Assembly (NCBI RefSeq): GCF_000003815.2
Contig: NC_049982.1
Span: 15,713,704-15,777,703, forward strand
Length of the DNA: 64,000 nt
Source: Branchiostoma floridae
Lineage: Eukaryota; Chordata; Leptocardii; Amphioxiformes; Branchiostomatidae
Direction of reading: 5' to 3'
A program made the position numbers and the translations under genes. Positions 25,001 through 36,189 of the stretch are shown here, in pieces. Numbering within the stretch: position 1 is the first letter of the stretch; every line of letters starts with the position of its first letter. Below the pieces are notes generated by a model. The model was not told the DNA's origin. It saw only the letters and a program-made list of their open reading frames with translations, and made no database searches.

Positions 25001-27925
25001 TTATATTGATATCTGATGCTTCAATAATCAACATTACACGGAATGTATAGTGCCAAGTTGAATAAATGTATATTGGGTTGGACTGAACCAAAATAAACCC
25101 ATGTTGTCAAAATAGACTCGTCCAAGTTTGTCGTCATTTTCGCGCGCTTTTTGAAGATCACAGGACTGGAATGACAGAAATTCATGCTCAACGCTGACTG
25201 ATGAAGTAACGTACGTTTCAAGCATGTTTGTCTTAAATAGCAACAGAGATTATGATCAGCTAATTATGAAGGTCAATGTAGTCAAGATTCGTGTCACAGA
25301 AATATTTCTCGTTTTACACAGTGGACCCCTTTACGTACAGACGGCGGTAAATCAGCGACACTATTTACGCTAGCGCCACGTTATCTACATTGAGGACTTG
25401 TCATTGAGTTTTAAGCTCCATGATCAAAAGCATATGGGCTGCAGAAGTTAATAGCTAACTTAAGTTAAGACTTCACTATCATTAGATGTTCCGAAGTTTT
25501 CACCTTTGCTTGTTTAGGTTGGAAATCTTGTTAATTAGAAGCAAACTACTCTTTCAACCAGTCGTGACTGCACAGAATTGATGCACAGAATTGTTTTACA
25601 TGGACAGACACATGGTTCAAGGCAGAAAGCTATTTGTGAAACCAATCCCACTCTATAAAGTCAAGATCTATATAACGTCAGGCTTGTCATGTAATCGTGG
25701 CATTAGTATAAAGGGACAGGCTGCCAGGATAACTGTAGAACAGACCAGTGCCTTTACACATGCAGCTCTCTTTTGGAAAATTCACTGTTGTTTATAGCCT
25801 TGCTCATCAACAAAAGCCTTGTTATACACATATTACACAGTTCTTTCTGCCGGTATTATTGAACCACACGATATAAGGTGTATGGATGGACATTTTGTTA
25901 GGTAGCACATTCATTCTATATTGATGTGACATTGTGTTTGTTCCACGAACAAAGATTGTCCTGACATTAAAAAATGTTTTATAAGAAGTGCGATAATTGG
26001 TGTTTAGTTTGTTGTCTTTCCAATATCGAAAGCTAGAAAGGCCCAGTCCATCTGGTGCATGTTGCCATCGCATCATGTCCTGCTATTCCCAAAGACTTGA
26101 TTGAAGGACGCGAGGACGAAGCGGTTCTGACCTAGAGCGTGTGATTGCGTGAATCCTTTGTTACTTAGCATGTATTTAAATAGACCCCGCCAAGATAGAG
26201 ACCTTGCATATCTTGGGTGTCTTTCCGCAGAGTCCGGGTGGGTATAGGACGAACAAGATTATACGGGTATTCCGGATAACAAAGATTACACTTTTTTTGC
26301 TCATGTGAGTTAGCAACATGAAGATAAGAGGTCCAGCATTATAGACGAACATGACCTGATCAGTTCAAATAGAGCCAGTATGTACACTATTCGGCTTTCC
26401 TCCAAATGTTAGAGATTCTGTAATTTACGTTACCACAATTCATTGGCATTTACCTGTAGAATAGATATCGCCTACTTCCAACCATTTTCATAAATACATT
26501 CTATCGCTCTTATCCCATCCTACAGGGTGAAAATTAAGGAGTATTAAACGGGTTGTCTTCATATCAGAAAAAAAACATATCATTTATTTACTTTTATACA
26601 AAAGTAGCAAACGTAATAGCTAGTAATTTTGATGATTATTCCAAAACAAATGACACGGCGGTTAAATATTTCTCATTGGCGTGTAATTTGAAGGTTTTGG
26701 GTTGGAAAATGCACTAATTTGGCTGTTGTTAATCCACTATTACTTGCTGGAACATTTCTCTGTGTAGTAATATGCTCTTTATTACGAAATTGTAGGAAAG
26801 ATGACATGGCCTACTAAAAATCAAATATCTCCAAAATTAAGCGTGTTAGCACCAGACAAAAATAGCAAAAGATAGTCGATATAAGTGGTAACAAGTTCAT
26901 ACCAGCAGGTAAGCGTTTTGGACAACTTTATTTTTTACAATTTTCTACCTCCAGTTTTCCCAGTTAACGAGGAATGGATATTAAGCGTGTGCTGCCAACT
27001 TAAGGCCATCAAAATGTACTAGTAGTAGCAAATAGAAATCAGTATATCATCAGCTAAACCAAATCGAATTGGACTCATTCCTTTAACATTTTCCCCCCAA
27101 TCACTGTGAAAGTTACACATTGGTTGTACACACTAAGACAAGTTGGAAGTTATTAGAGGCAGAAAGATGGCAGGGACATGTACTTCTCACGTGTCCTTGG
27201 CAGTACTGGTTGGCTCTTTCAGACTCATTTCAGCCCATGTGCTGCACATCATACATACAAATAATGCATATTGATATTGTACCACCCAATTTCATTTTCT
27301 TGGCAAAACTAGACTCATCTTGATATTTCCTGTTTAGGAGTTGTCAGGGACATCATGCAATCAGATGCCTTGCTGGGTGGTCAAATCAAGTTGCAGGTGG
27401 CTGACTTTGTTTCCCTTTTTTTTGCAGACAATTTTTGCAATGTCATCAAATCTTAATTTACACCACTGGAATTGAAGTATATTCATCATGACCAGAGTTA
27501 TAATGTTTTACATTTGTTAACATGTCTAAATTTGCCAGCATGCTGGAACTGTTGCAATATTAGAATGGTAGAACTGTTACAATATTAGAATGATAGATGA
27601 AAAAACATGTAACATTTTTAACAGTCGATGTAAGTCTCTTTGCTGTCGTTTTACCAAGGGCACATATTGTCTTTTCAATCTCTGTCAACCAGTTTGAAGG
27701 TTGCAAACATGGTAACTATTGACTTATGTTTTGGTGCCTCTCCATTTTTAGGGTTGATAAAAGCAAGCAAAATTAATGTGGATTTGAATATTGTTTATGT
27801 AAGTGAAGTGTGTTTGGCCAAACACTAGTAGCTCATCAGTCTTTTTTGTGCCTGTGTTGCAGGTGCCACTCCGAGTGTCAGTCAGTGTTGGGAAATCCTG
27901 GGGACGGATGACTGACTTGGAGTGA
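13083..27925 (+). CDS. POLN: DNA polymerase nu, A-family polymerase with long N-terminal extension
   Basis: Twenty-six coding exons join in phase to 1369 residues: 13083-13200, 13486-15319, 15529-15694, 16210-16407, 16803-16945, 17263-17369, 17606-17730, 17967-18047, 18464-18524, 18844-18908, 19275-19358, 19555-19653, 20039-20095, 20270-20323, 20540-20559, 20862-20907, 21239-21305, 21416-21493, 21734-21848, 22427-22509, 22681-22752, 22973-23032, 23315-23425, 23759-23902, 27338-27396, 27863-27925. The first ~700 residues are Ser/Thr/Gln-rich and unlike human POLN (900 aa). Matches to POLN include [25 protein letters not shown], the O-helix [37 protein letters not shown] and the motif [14 protein letters not shown]. 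Motif A reads DFQSIEFR instead of DFSQIELR. The family does low-fidelity, translesion-type synthesis in the nucleus. Exon 20540-20559 joins directly to 20862 to restore Trp. Confidence 0.93.
13486..15319 (+). CDS. POLN: Large exon 2 of POLN: disordered Ser/Thr/Gln-rich region
   Basis: A single 1834-base exon encodes about 611 residues with no recognised domain. It is rich in Ser, Thr, Gln and acidic residues with scattered SQ/TQ pairs, and resembles a disordered recruitment region. The motif PGSAIxxKLxL occurs twice (14991-15023 and 15270-15302). The frame is open throughout and enters and leaves in the correct phase, so it belongs to POLN and is not a separate gene. Confidence 0.85.
15786..16060 (-). 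mobile_element. tRNA-derived SINE with perfect 12-bp target duplication
   Basis: On the minus strand the head has an A-box-like TGGCCAAGTGGGTAGAG and a B-box-like GAGTTCGATCCCC. A ~190-bp body follows, ending in an ACTTTAACTTTAACTT tail. Identical TCTTTCCGATTA copies at 15774-15785 and 16061-16072 are the target-site duplication, so insertion is fairly recent. It lies in the intron after 15694 of POLN. Confidence 0.9.
22153..22369. mobile_element. MITE with TACTGTAARTGCA termini in a POLN intron
   Basis: The left end TACTGTAAGTGCA and the right end TGCATTTACAGTA are inverted repeats. The interior repeats GCGG/GTTTTAAG motifs such as GGTTTTAAGTTC and TTCGCGG, typical of a short non-autonomous DNA transposon. 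No open frame of note. Confidence 0.75.
22788..22834. repeat. Two-level inverted repeat (47 bp)
   Basis: The outer arms CCAGGGAATACCT and AGGTATCCCTGG enclose a smaller inverted repeat, CAGATC and GATCTG. Probably the terminus of a dispersed repeat. Intronic in POLN. Confidence 0.6.
24003..26984. mobile_element. ~3 kb TTAA-flanked non-autonomous DNA transposon in the last large POLN intron
   Basis: The left end reads TTAACGCCCATTCCTCGTTAA. The right end, reverse-complemented, reads TTAATATCCATTCCTCGTTAA (18 of 21 identical). Both start with TTAA, which fits a TTAA target duplication as in piggyBac or Kolobok elements. A repeated motif TATAATTTACGTTACC occurs at 24393-24408, 24582-24597, 24737-24752 and 24754-24768, with a related copy at 26421-26434 near the other end. 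No transposase frame is visible. The class assignment is inference. Confidence 0.6.
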
Positions 27926-29517
27926 TGCCATGGGTGTTTCCTCAATTTTCTGTCGGTCCGTCCGTCTGTCTTATTGTTGGTATTTAGAAGCAAAGTAAGC
28001 AAGGTCCTCTATCATTTACTTGGACCTTAAGCAAGATGTTTTGACATGAAATACCCCCAGTTGCATCAAAAGAATGTACCCTTCAACAAAAATGCATTTT
28101 TTTGGTGACAAAATCCTAAGATTTGCAATACAGCTCCATGTGTCTTGATTTTTAATCCATTCACATGATTATAATAATTATATATGTTATTCTATTAAAA
28201 ATGTGGGAATGAAAGATTGACAGTAGCTTTTTTTCCATGTTCACTGTCTTATATTTTGAAATGATATAACAAACAACAATATAGAAGATAAGCCTTTTAC
28301 ATCTCCATTCTTTACAACATAGAAGTAAATTGTGCTGGATATTCAGGATTTTCTAGACATGGGTAGGCACAAATGTATACATATTAACCATTCAGCTTTT
28401 GATAGCATAGTCCACAGTTTTTAGTATATCATCAAAAATGGTTGTCCTCATGTCAGGTATTTCAGTAATTAACGCAGACATTGTGGTTGGTGAATTTAGC
28501 CACCCAGCTGTAATTTGCATGGCAGTGTCCTACAGTGCTACATTTGTGTAAATAATGGAGACAGTTAACAATTTACAGTTATTGATACATTGGGTCAGAA
28601 CAGGTGTAAATGCCATGTTGGAAAACTATTATCTCATGCAACTGGACAGCACATCAGCAGCGAATGACGCAGAGAAAAATTGCTGACCCCACAAGCTCTA
28701 AAGCACATTTCTGGTCGCCTGGAATAGGGCGGGTGTCCTCTAGGCCAGGCGTGATATTTAGAAATCAGACCTAGCAGATTTTTATACAGTACAGTACTAG
28801 TAAGACAATGTAGATTTCCATATGCTTGAGTTGCCGGCAATAATAAAATTTGCTTACATACTTGGCAATCAACAGATTTGACCGAAGCTAGGTTGCTGAC
28901 AGAGTGACACCAGGTTTATGTATTACAGTTGTTTATCATGCATCTCTCTTCACGTAATAAAATATGCATAACTTTATACTGATTTTTTAAAAGTGGAAAA
29001 CCCAAAGGCTTGGAAACTCTGATAGTCTTCTGTTGCGGATATAAACTATGCAAATTTATACTCTGTCATTGGCCCACAGTGGATTACATTGGATTACAAG
29101 AGCACTGCTTTTGCTGTCTACATGTACCTCTACGTATATCATACTATATACCGTGTAGCTGTCCCTCGTATGTGACAAAATCTCAGAGGACATCAGTTCT
29201 ACGTATACAGCTAAGGCTATTGGCTTACGGTCCTATATGAGCATGGCATCTCTCTACAAAGTTCTGATAATGATTAATAGACACACTGATTTAGCTTACT
29301 TACAATTGGAAGTTTAGTAGACTTTGAGTCACTACACAGTGGCTACGTTAGAGGCTACGTCCATTGAACTTCACAAATTGCAGTGTCTAAAAAAAAAACA
29401 CAGTCCGGCGTCCGCTTTATGCCCGTTTGAGATCCCTCACAGTCGCCTGTACTAAACACGGACACGCACAATATTGCTACAGTCCGTAACTTACCTTCTG
29501 TTGTGCACCTGGTTCTA
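27926..29517. other. Converging 3' UTRs of POLN and the LRR gene
   Basis: About 1.6 kb of AT-rich non-coding DNA between two tail-to-tail stop codons. Candidate plus-strand signals are ATTAAA near 28193 and AATAAA near 28841. I see no other gene. Confidence 0.4.
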
Positions 29518-31098
29518 TCATGGCAGATATTCATACACGTGGTCAGATGCTGGATCCTCCGTGGTATGAGGGGGGTCGTGTTGGTAGGTGCAGTCGGCAT
29601 GTTCAGCGCCCTTCGCAGATGAGGCTACATTTGGCCTTGGGTAGGGTCCGACCTGATCGCTATTTGTGGTTAACTTTGTAGTGCTCACTGCCCCGCAGCT
29701 CCGAACTAAGGAGCTCTTCCCCCGAGAGGCGTTGTTCTCGACAGGTGGGATCACCTGCGGCAGCACTGGTGGTATCATCTTCAACGCTGTAAAACCGGTG
29801 TGGTTACCAATGTCTTGGAAGTTTGCTGAACGAGAATTTGAAGCAGGAAACGGTTGTCGCACCTGTCCTAACTGAATTGCGTTTAGGTTGCTAGGGAAGG
29901 CAGGGTATCCAGGTGGCAGAATGTACACATGCCGATTGCCATTCATATTGGTACGTGCCTGTCGGTATGTGATGACCCTTCGTGCTAGGTACAACACCGA
30001 GCAGATGGCCACAGCGCCTATAAGGATGCCCAGTGCTATACACACTATCACGAGTGTTCCGGACGATGCTGACTGGGACCCGGTGGAACTAGTTTCCTTT
30101 TGAGGGACAACATTGTCCCGATGAACATCTTGAGATGTCGAAGCACCTTGGCCAAAGTATTCTGGAGAATGTACGGCAGAGTCAGATGTATGCGCAAGAC
30201 TTTCCGACGTGCTTGTTTGCAGTGTAGTGCTCCGAAACAGTGCAGTATTGTGTGAGCTGAGAGTGAGAGGGCCGGGCGAGGAAGTGGTACGACGAGTTAC
30301 AGAGTTCCCTTGGATCTTTCCAGGACAGGCAGTGCCTGTGCCCTCGCCGATGGCGAGATGTTCCGTTTGAAGAACGCACGCCTTTGTGCTGTTGACGATT
30401 GCTGAGGCTTCGCACTCCAGCGGTTGTCCGTCAACCTGCCACAGGGGCAAGGTTTGTAGTTTGGCAGGGGAATCACATGTTAGTTCGTTTATCTTTAAGG
30501 CGAGAAAATAACAGACTTTACACGATCTGCAACAGGATATTCCGTCTTGTCCTGTCCTGCAGGCCTGCAAACAAGCAAGCTTGTTAATCAACCAGTGGAG
30601 TTTGCAGTCGCAATGGAATGGGTTGTTATGGACAAAAAACATTCCATTAATTTTGCGGAAGTCCGCTTGAGGTTCAGTGATCGACACGAGCTGATTGTGG
30701 GCCAAATCTAAATATGTAAGTTCTGTACCAGCGGAGAGAACGACGTCGAAATCCAACGACTTGATTCTGTTACGACTTAGATATAAGAAACTTAAAGCCG
30801 GCAAGTTGCGCAGAAGTGAAACCCACGACACAGTCTCGACAAGATTACTACTCATATCCACCGAGGTTACGAGTTTTAGCAGGGGTAGATTAATGGTCCT
30901 GATTTTGTTGTGGCTGAGAGACACCCGCGTGACGTTTTGCGGGATGCCGTCAGGTACGGCGGTTAACTTGCGGAACCTACACGACACAGTGCGCAGTGTT
31001 GAAATGATGCAGTCCGGGGGCAAGGTATTTCCCCGTGCCCCTGCACCACATATAATCATGACAAGAGAAAGACTCAGAATGCTCGCAACGGTTGTCAT
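29518..31098 (-). CDS. Single-exon leucine-rich-repeat type I membrane protein
   Basis: An uninterrupted frame of 526 residues. Residues 1-23 form a signal peptide. An LRR N-cap (Cys30, Cys40) is followed by about four LRRs (LSHNKIRTINL, LYLSRNRIKSLDF, LDLAHNQLVSI). An LRR C-cap starts at residue 159 (NPFHCDCKLHWL) and has an unusual cluster of extra Cys at 176-196. A Ser/Thr-rich stalk runs 260-347, a membrane helix 348-372, and a Pro-rich cytoplasmic tail of about 150 residues ends in HVYEYLP. The architecture is that of a cell-surface recognition receptor or adhesion molecule. I cannot assign a vertebrate orthologue. Absence of introns is common for LRR genes expanded in amphioxus. Confidence 0.85.
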   Translation of the reverse strand: MTTVASILSLSLVMIICGAGARGNTLPPDCIISTLRTVSCRFRKLTAVPDGIPQNVTRVSLSHNKIRTINLPLLKLVTSVDMSSNLVETVSWVSLLRNLPALSFLYLSRNRIKSLDFDVVLSAGTELTYLDLAHNQLVSITEPQADFRKINGMFFVHNNPFHCDCKLHWLINKLACLQACRTGQDGISCCRSCKVCYFLALKINELTCDSPAKLQTLPLWQVDGQPLECEASAIVNSTKACVLQTEHLAIGEGTGTACPGKIQGNSVTRRTTSSPGPLTLSSHNTALFRSTTLQTSTSESLAHTSDSAVHSPEYFGQGASTSQDVHRDNVVPQKETSSTGSQSASSGTLVIVCIALGILIGAVAICSVLYLARRVITYRQARTNMNGNRHVYILPPGYPAFPSNLNAIQLGQVRQPFPASNSRSANFQDIGNHTGFTALKMIPPVLPQVIPPVENNASRGKSSLVRSCGAVSTTKLTTNSDQVGPYPRPNVASSAKGAEHADCTYQHDPPHTTEDPASDHVYEYLP

Positions 31099-31470
31099 CG
31101 TTGCGGTTGCAAGTCAGTACCTAAAATGGCGATCAAGTTATGCTCTTTATCGTCTCTAGTCACAACAGGTAGCTGAGCATGCAGTACTGTCGTGCTGGCA
31201 GCGGATGGCTTTTAATAACGGTTCTATGCTCTCCTGTTACCGGGAGAGACGCCGAGCACATGCATGCATCAGCCACGTTGTGTAGCGTCAGAGACAGCCT
31301 GATTTAACCTTGCATATGCATGTATCTTTGAAACGTCTGCGCATGATGTCAATCAAATCACGTACTAGTATGTACATGCGTCGGCCATGTAAAAAACTTA
31401 AAACAGATCCTGGCGACAAAAAAATTCCCAGAAGCTGAATTAATTTAGCCTGAAGTCCAGCTTTGTTCGC
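31099..31470. other. 5' flank of the LRR gene
   Basis: Upstream region for the minus-strand LRR gene. No TATA box or other element I can defend, and no gene. Confidence 0.35.
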
Positions 31471-31597
31471 ATTCTTGCCTGGAGTCCAGCCTTGCTCGCT
31501 TTGTTCCGCTCCCGAAGGGCGCTACTGGCCACTTGTTGGCGAGTAGCGACCTTCGGGAGCGGAACAAAGCGAACAAGGCCGGACTCCAGGCAAGAAT
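31471..31597. repeat. GC-rich long hairpin (about 60-bp arms)
   Basis: The left arm starts ATTCTTGCCTGGAGTCC and runs through GCTTTGTTCCGCTCCCGAAG. The right arm is its inverted copy, with a few mismatches and a loop of a few bases. A partial diverged copy of the left arm lies just upstream (31449-31470). Strong symmetry gives open frames on both strands that are not genes. A 100-N gap begins 45 bases downstream. Confidence 0.85.
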
Positions 31598-31642
31598 TGA
31601 TTGTCCCGTTGCCGGACGTCCTTCGCAGATGCCTGTTCGCTC

Positions 31643-31742
31643 NNNNNNNNNNNNNNNNNNNNNNNNNNNNNNNNNNNNNNNNNNNNNNNNNNNNNNNNNN
31701 NNNNNNNNNNNNNNNNNNNNNNNNNNNNNNNNNNNNNNNNNN
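31643..31742. other. Assembly gap (100 N)
   Basis: N run right after the GC-rich hairpin. Such hairpins often break assemblies. Confidence 0.98.
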
Positions 31743-32289
31743 ATGAGAACGTTGTACATGTACTACAGATTCAACTGATAAAGCATGTGTTTTTCTTCAT
31801 GTAAATTGACGACTTTCCTTTTGACATGTGTCGGATACGTGCAACACGTGAGAGTTTTGTTAATATGTATTTCACTGTGGCTGGAGTCAGACACCTGATG
31901 ACGCACGAGATTTCGTGACTACTCCCTTCCCCCCACACCAGTAATATCAGAACGCAATATTAGTTATTACATGTGCCTATATACATGTATAACGTTATAT
32001 AAGTGTTGTACAGCACGATTCCTTGGAAAACCAAGGACACATATGAGATATAACGTCCTTGGGAAAACGATATCATAAATGCTGACTGTGAGAGAGCCTT
32101 CGGCTCATTACCTACGTGAAAATGGATGCATTGTTCTCGTGTATGTTCATTAATACTGTCTTGTTCAATATTCAAATACAATTTGGCACAACACGGGCAG
32201 CAGCAGTTACCGATCATAAGCCATCGCTCAATTGGCGTATGTAGAGCGTGGCGCCAGGGGTTGCTACCGACGGTGGAAGGGATCATCGC
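31743..32289. other. Intergenic DNA
   Basis: No coding or repeat structure that I can support. Confidence 0.4.
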
Positions 32290-32400
32290 GTCTCAATACA
32301 ATTCAATCTCTACAACTGAATAACTGGGAAAAACGGAGAATCATTTCCCGACATTTCGATCGACATCCACCACTCTTCTTCAGCGTCACTGGATTTGTTA
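32290..32400 (-). mobile_element. Diverged relative of the hammerhead-like insertion at 44488
   Basis: Read on the minus strand it has TCCAGTGACG, CTGAAGAAGAGTGG, a short stem, CGAAATGTCGGG and then a pyrimidine/T-rich tail ending CAGTTATTCAGTTG. The same order of blocks occurs at 44488-44591. This looks like the 3' end of a retroelement family. Confidence 0.45.
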
Positions 32401-32678
32401 TTCTGTAACAGTAGGGTTCAAGCACCACCGACTTCGGCGGACCATTCAAATCACCGGGTCCGAACCAGGCGGGCCCGGGTTGCATGATTCCCAGGAGCTA
32501 GGAGACTGTTTCTACTCGCTTCTAGTGTTTCAGAATGAACTTATTGAACTAGCAGATAAAGCATGAATACTAGTTCTTCAATAGTTCTGCCAATTCATTC
32601 TAGTGACACCGGAGAATAGTGATGGATGTCATTCGAAACGGCCGGAAGAAATTCTCCAGTTTCTTTTTTTTTTCAGTT

Positions 32679-34025
32679 AGGCCATGTTGATTTGATTATA
32701 TGGATGACATCCTCCGGGAACTCCAAAACTGATGCGAGCGAGCGAATAAAAAAAAAGTTTGGCCAAAAAAAAAAGTCTCAGTATGAAATCAAAGTGGCCA
32801 GGAAGGTTGAACATAGGACTAAACACACATAGTATGGTATACCAACAGTTAGGTGTAGGGACCAGTACATCATATGGGTGCAAAACATTTTATTCTTCTT
32901 GGACCAATCCGAAAAAAACAGACCTGAAAAAAAAACAGAGGAACAGGTTTCGCCAATTACAAAATGGACACACTATGTCGGCAGGCATTTGGGGTCTAAC
33001 CGGGGGGCCAAGAAGACAACAAGAGCGAAGTCAAGTAGAGTTTATAGTCAATTGCACCAAGTTTCTACAGTCAAAGGTACAGAGACAGTTAGCATTTATT
33101 ACATGGAGATGGGATTTTAAAATGCAGTGGGAGTCCAATAATCCACCAAACAGATTCCTTTGTAGCAAAATTGACCAATTACCATTGTTTTGAGTATTGC
33201 CAGTTCTCAAGTTTCCACAGACAATCAGGTCCAGGTTCGTGTCCGGACCTGGAAATGATCCTCTTGACCTGAATTTTCTGTACTGGTACCTCCCCCAACC
33301 AACAGTAGATTGTTTTTTCTTTCTGTCCTTTCACATCTTATTCTTTGACTTTAGATTCATTTTGGCATTCTATGGCATTAGTTATCTGTTTTCTGATACT
33401 TTTTTTTTCAATCTACGGAATATTTGTGCTCATTTTACAGCTGCTTTGCACAATTTATTGTGTGGTCGAAAACTTTTTTTTTTTTTGGAAATGGCCGAAA
33501 ATTGGTGCGAGCGCGGNNNNNNNNNNNNNNNNNNNNNNNNNNNNNNNNNNNNNNNNNNNNNNNNNNNNNNNNNNNNNNNNNNNNNNNNNNNNNNNNNNNN
33601 NNNNNNNNNNNNNNNNAGGATCTGTTTGGTGGATTATTGGACTCCCACTGGCATTTAAAAATCCCATCTCCAAGTAATTAAGGCTTCACTGTCTCTGTAC
33701 CTTTGACTGTAGAAACTTGGTACAATTGACTATAAACTCTACATGACTTCCTCTTGTTGTCTTCTTGGCCCCCGGTATGACCCCAAATGTCTGCCGACAT
33801 AGTGTGTCCATTTTGTAATTGGCGAAACCTGTTCCTCTGATTTTTTTCCAGGTCTGTTTTTTTTCGGATTGGTCCAAGAAGAAAAAAAAATGTCTTGCAC
33901 CCGTATAATGTACTGGTCCCTACATCTAACTGTGTGTTTAGTCATATGTTTTTTTTATTCGCTCGCTCGCATCAGTTTTGGAGTTCCCAGAGGATGTCAT
34001 CCATATAATCAAATCAACATGGCCT
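32679..34025. mobile_element. Long-inverted-repeat DNA element, family 1, copy 1
   Basis: Arms of about 490 bp (32679-33165) and 410 bp (33617-34025) are inverted copies that start TTAGGCCATGTTGATTTGAT. The right arm lacks about 75 bp present in the left. Both arms share TGGACCAATCCG, GGAACAGGTTTCGCCAATTAC and AGTCAATTG. The centre (33166-33516) has no recognisable gene and is interrupted by a gap. Two shorter copies of the same family lie at 47315 and 61601. It is a non-autonomous fold-back type element. Confidence 0.85.
33517..33616. other. Assembly gap (100 N)
   Basis: N run at the inner end of the right arm of the inverted-repeat element. Confidence 0.98.
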
Positions 34026-36057
34026 TATAGAGATTGAATTGTATATGGATATTGTTAACCTTGATGTCTAACCTTCATAAATATGTCCGTAGTTATTTGA
34101 ATATTGTAGAGCTTTAGTGAAAGAGGCGCCATATGGGGAGGTTGGCTTGCCCTGCAGTGGCTCCAAAGTTTGTTTGGCAGAATTAGCGAGAAATTCACCA
34201 AATATGAATGAAAGAAGTAATTCGCTCTGAAGATATTTCACCGGAGTTTGATATCGCCGTTTGTTGTTGTTTTTTGGGCTAAGCTTATTCCTTAGCCCGA
34301 AAAACAACAGCTAGCGCTACACACCAAATGGCAACAGCAGACTCTATAACGGTAGTTGAAGTTTGTTCTTTTTTATACAAACAGATACCGGGCAAATGCC
34401 CCTGGTAAACGTTTCAGTTCCTCCTCCTCTCAATATATGCAAATGTACAGCGAACAACACGAGGTGGCTGCTTTGAAGTTTGCAAATTAGAAAACTGTAT
34501 CATTGTACAGTGTTTAATTGCTGCAAGATGCCATTTTTACTTATCTATCTGATATAATAAATGTGCTACATGTACCAGAATTATAGTGGGTCTATAAAGT
34601 CAGTTAATTTTTGGCCTTGTCAGTGTTGTAGAACTTTTATTATCAAAGTCATTTCGGGGCACCTTTCTACGCAATAAGATGAAGTATCTTTACTCCATTC
34701 CATAACAACATTGAAGGAAATATTCGATGCCGCAGTGGCACGAGGACGCCGTGAAGTCTAATTTATGTGGGTTACATTTTCTTTTAAGACCTGGATTATA
34801 TTGTATCCTAGCGCAGCTTGTTTCTGGCCGTTTTAACCGCTCAAAGTATAAGATAATGGTGCAAATGTGGGAATATAGTGCAGTAGATATAAATTTCAGA
34901 AAGATTGCTCTATCCAAATTACTAGTATTTTCACCTTTAACGCTCAAATATTGCTTGGGTTGCCTTTAATTTATCCATAGCAGTACTGCACAGCCACTCC
35001 CTGCAAGCGAGCACTTGTTTGGCCCTGTTTTGGAATATTCCACTATACCTAACAGTGGTAATGCTAGACAAGAGATCTATCAATCGTAGTTTTTTGTCGT
35101 CACAAAATTATCTTTCAATGAATATTTATGTAATGAAATTGTTTTGATCTTTAAAAAAACTGTATACAAACCAAAGATTCATTTTATTTAAGATAAAAAA
35201 TGACGTCATGTGAACCTGTACACACCTCCTTATTTGCATACTGAGGTCCGCTGTCCCGGAAGTAAGTTTAGTTTCACATCCCTGAACACTGCACAAACTT
35301 TTATAGCCAACTTCAGTTTTGACTGCCGGCTAGCAGGAATGAATCCATGAACTATGCAACATGCGGTAAAGTTAGAGAGCTTTGAAGAGAAGCAGAGAGG
35401 TCCAGGAAGCCTGTAGGTAAGGATATTCCGATTCTTAAGTCCGTTACAGCTGGCACGACCAGGTACTAGTGACGAGTAAAAGTTCCATGCGTGCATAGGC
35501 CGTTAATCAGAAGCAACAGTCATATCCACAACTTCAAATTCATCAGGCAAATAAATGTGATGTTAGTGGAAATATCAAGGCACAGTTAGCTGAATAGACA
35601 TGATAAGGATCGAGTGTAGGACGAGGCGCCACGTCTAGATGAGGGTTTGAAACGGATATCATGACTGTTGACCCAATAACAGATTGTGTTGGATGGAAGG
35701 ATACGCTTGAGTAGTTATAACCCACAAGGAACAATGTTGGCCTGGCTGTGACCCGATCATGTCACAAGGGAGGAAGGCTCTTGCCGTGATAACTGTTATG
35801 TATTTAGGCAATTAAAGTCAATGAATGGTAATTGGATGGTAGGACTGGTGAGAAAAACGTCAGACTCAAATGATTTCATGAATTTCTACATGATGATGAC
35901 ACACCAAAGTGGAAATGAAAGTGGTTTAATGAAAGCTACATGTACCAAGTCTCACTCATTCCCATATGAGGAAGTTGAATCTTCCTGTTGTTTCATCAAC
36001 AGACTTATCACATCCTTTGTGCGAACAAAAGTAACAACATTTCCTAAGGCTGAGGCT
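34026..36057. other. Intergenic DNA
   Basis: About 2 kb without a supportable gene. Short open frames here lack splice context and domain similarity. Confidence 0.4.
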
Positions 36058-36116
36058 ATTGACAGGATGTTCCTGTCAATACAACTTTTTTGCACTATTG
36101 ACATGTTCCCTGTCAG
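36058..36116. repeat. Palindrome ATTGACAGGA-TGT-TCCTGTCAAT and a degenerate second copy
   Basis: 36058-36080 is a perfect 10-bp-arm palindrome with loop TGT. 36097-36116 (ATTGACATGTTCCCTGTCAG) is a decayed copy. The same palindrome with loop TAT occurs at 61401-61423, where following bases are also similar, so both belong to one dispersed repeat family. Confidence 0.6.
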
Positions 36117-36189
36117 AAAGAATTAGTGAACCATCCTGTCCAGTGTACAGATGGACGTACATTTGCATCATGACATTGTGAACTGAGTG

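Noticed and set aside
30695-31159. 154-residue plus-strand frame
   Set aside because: Antisense of the LRR gene; no domain.
31492-31746. Arg/Ser-rich frames on both strands
   Set aside because: Caused by the inverted-repeat hairpin and N gap.
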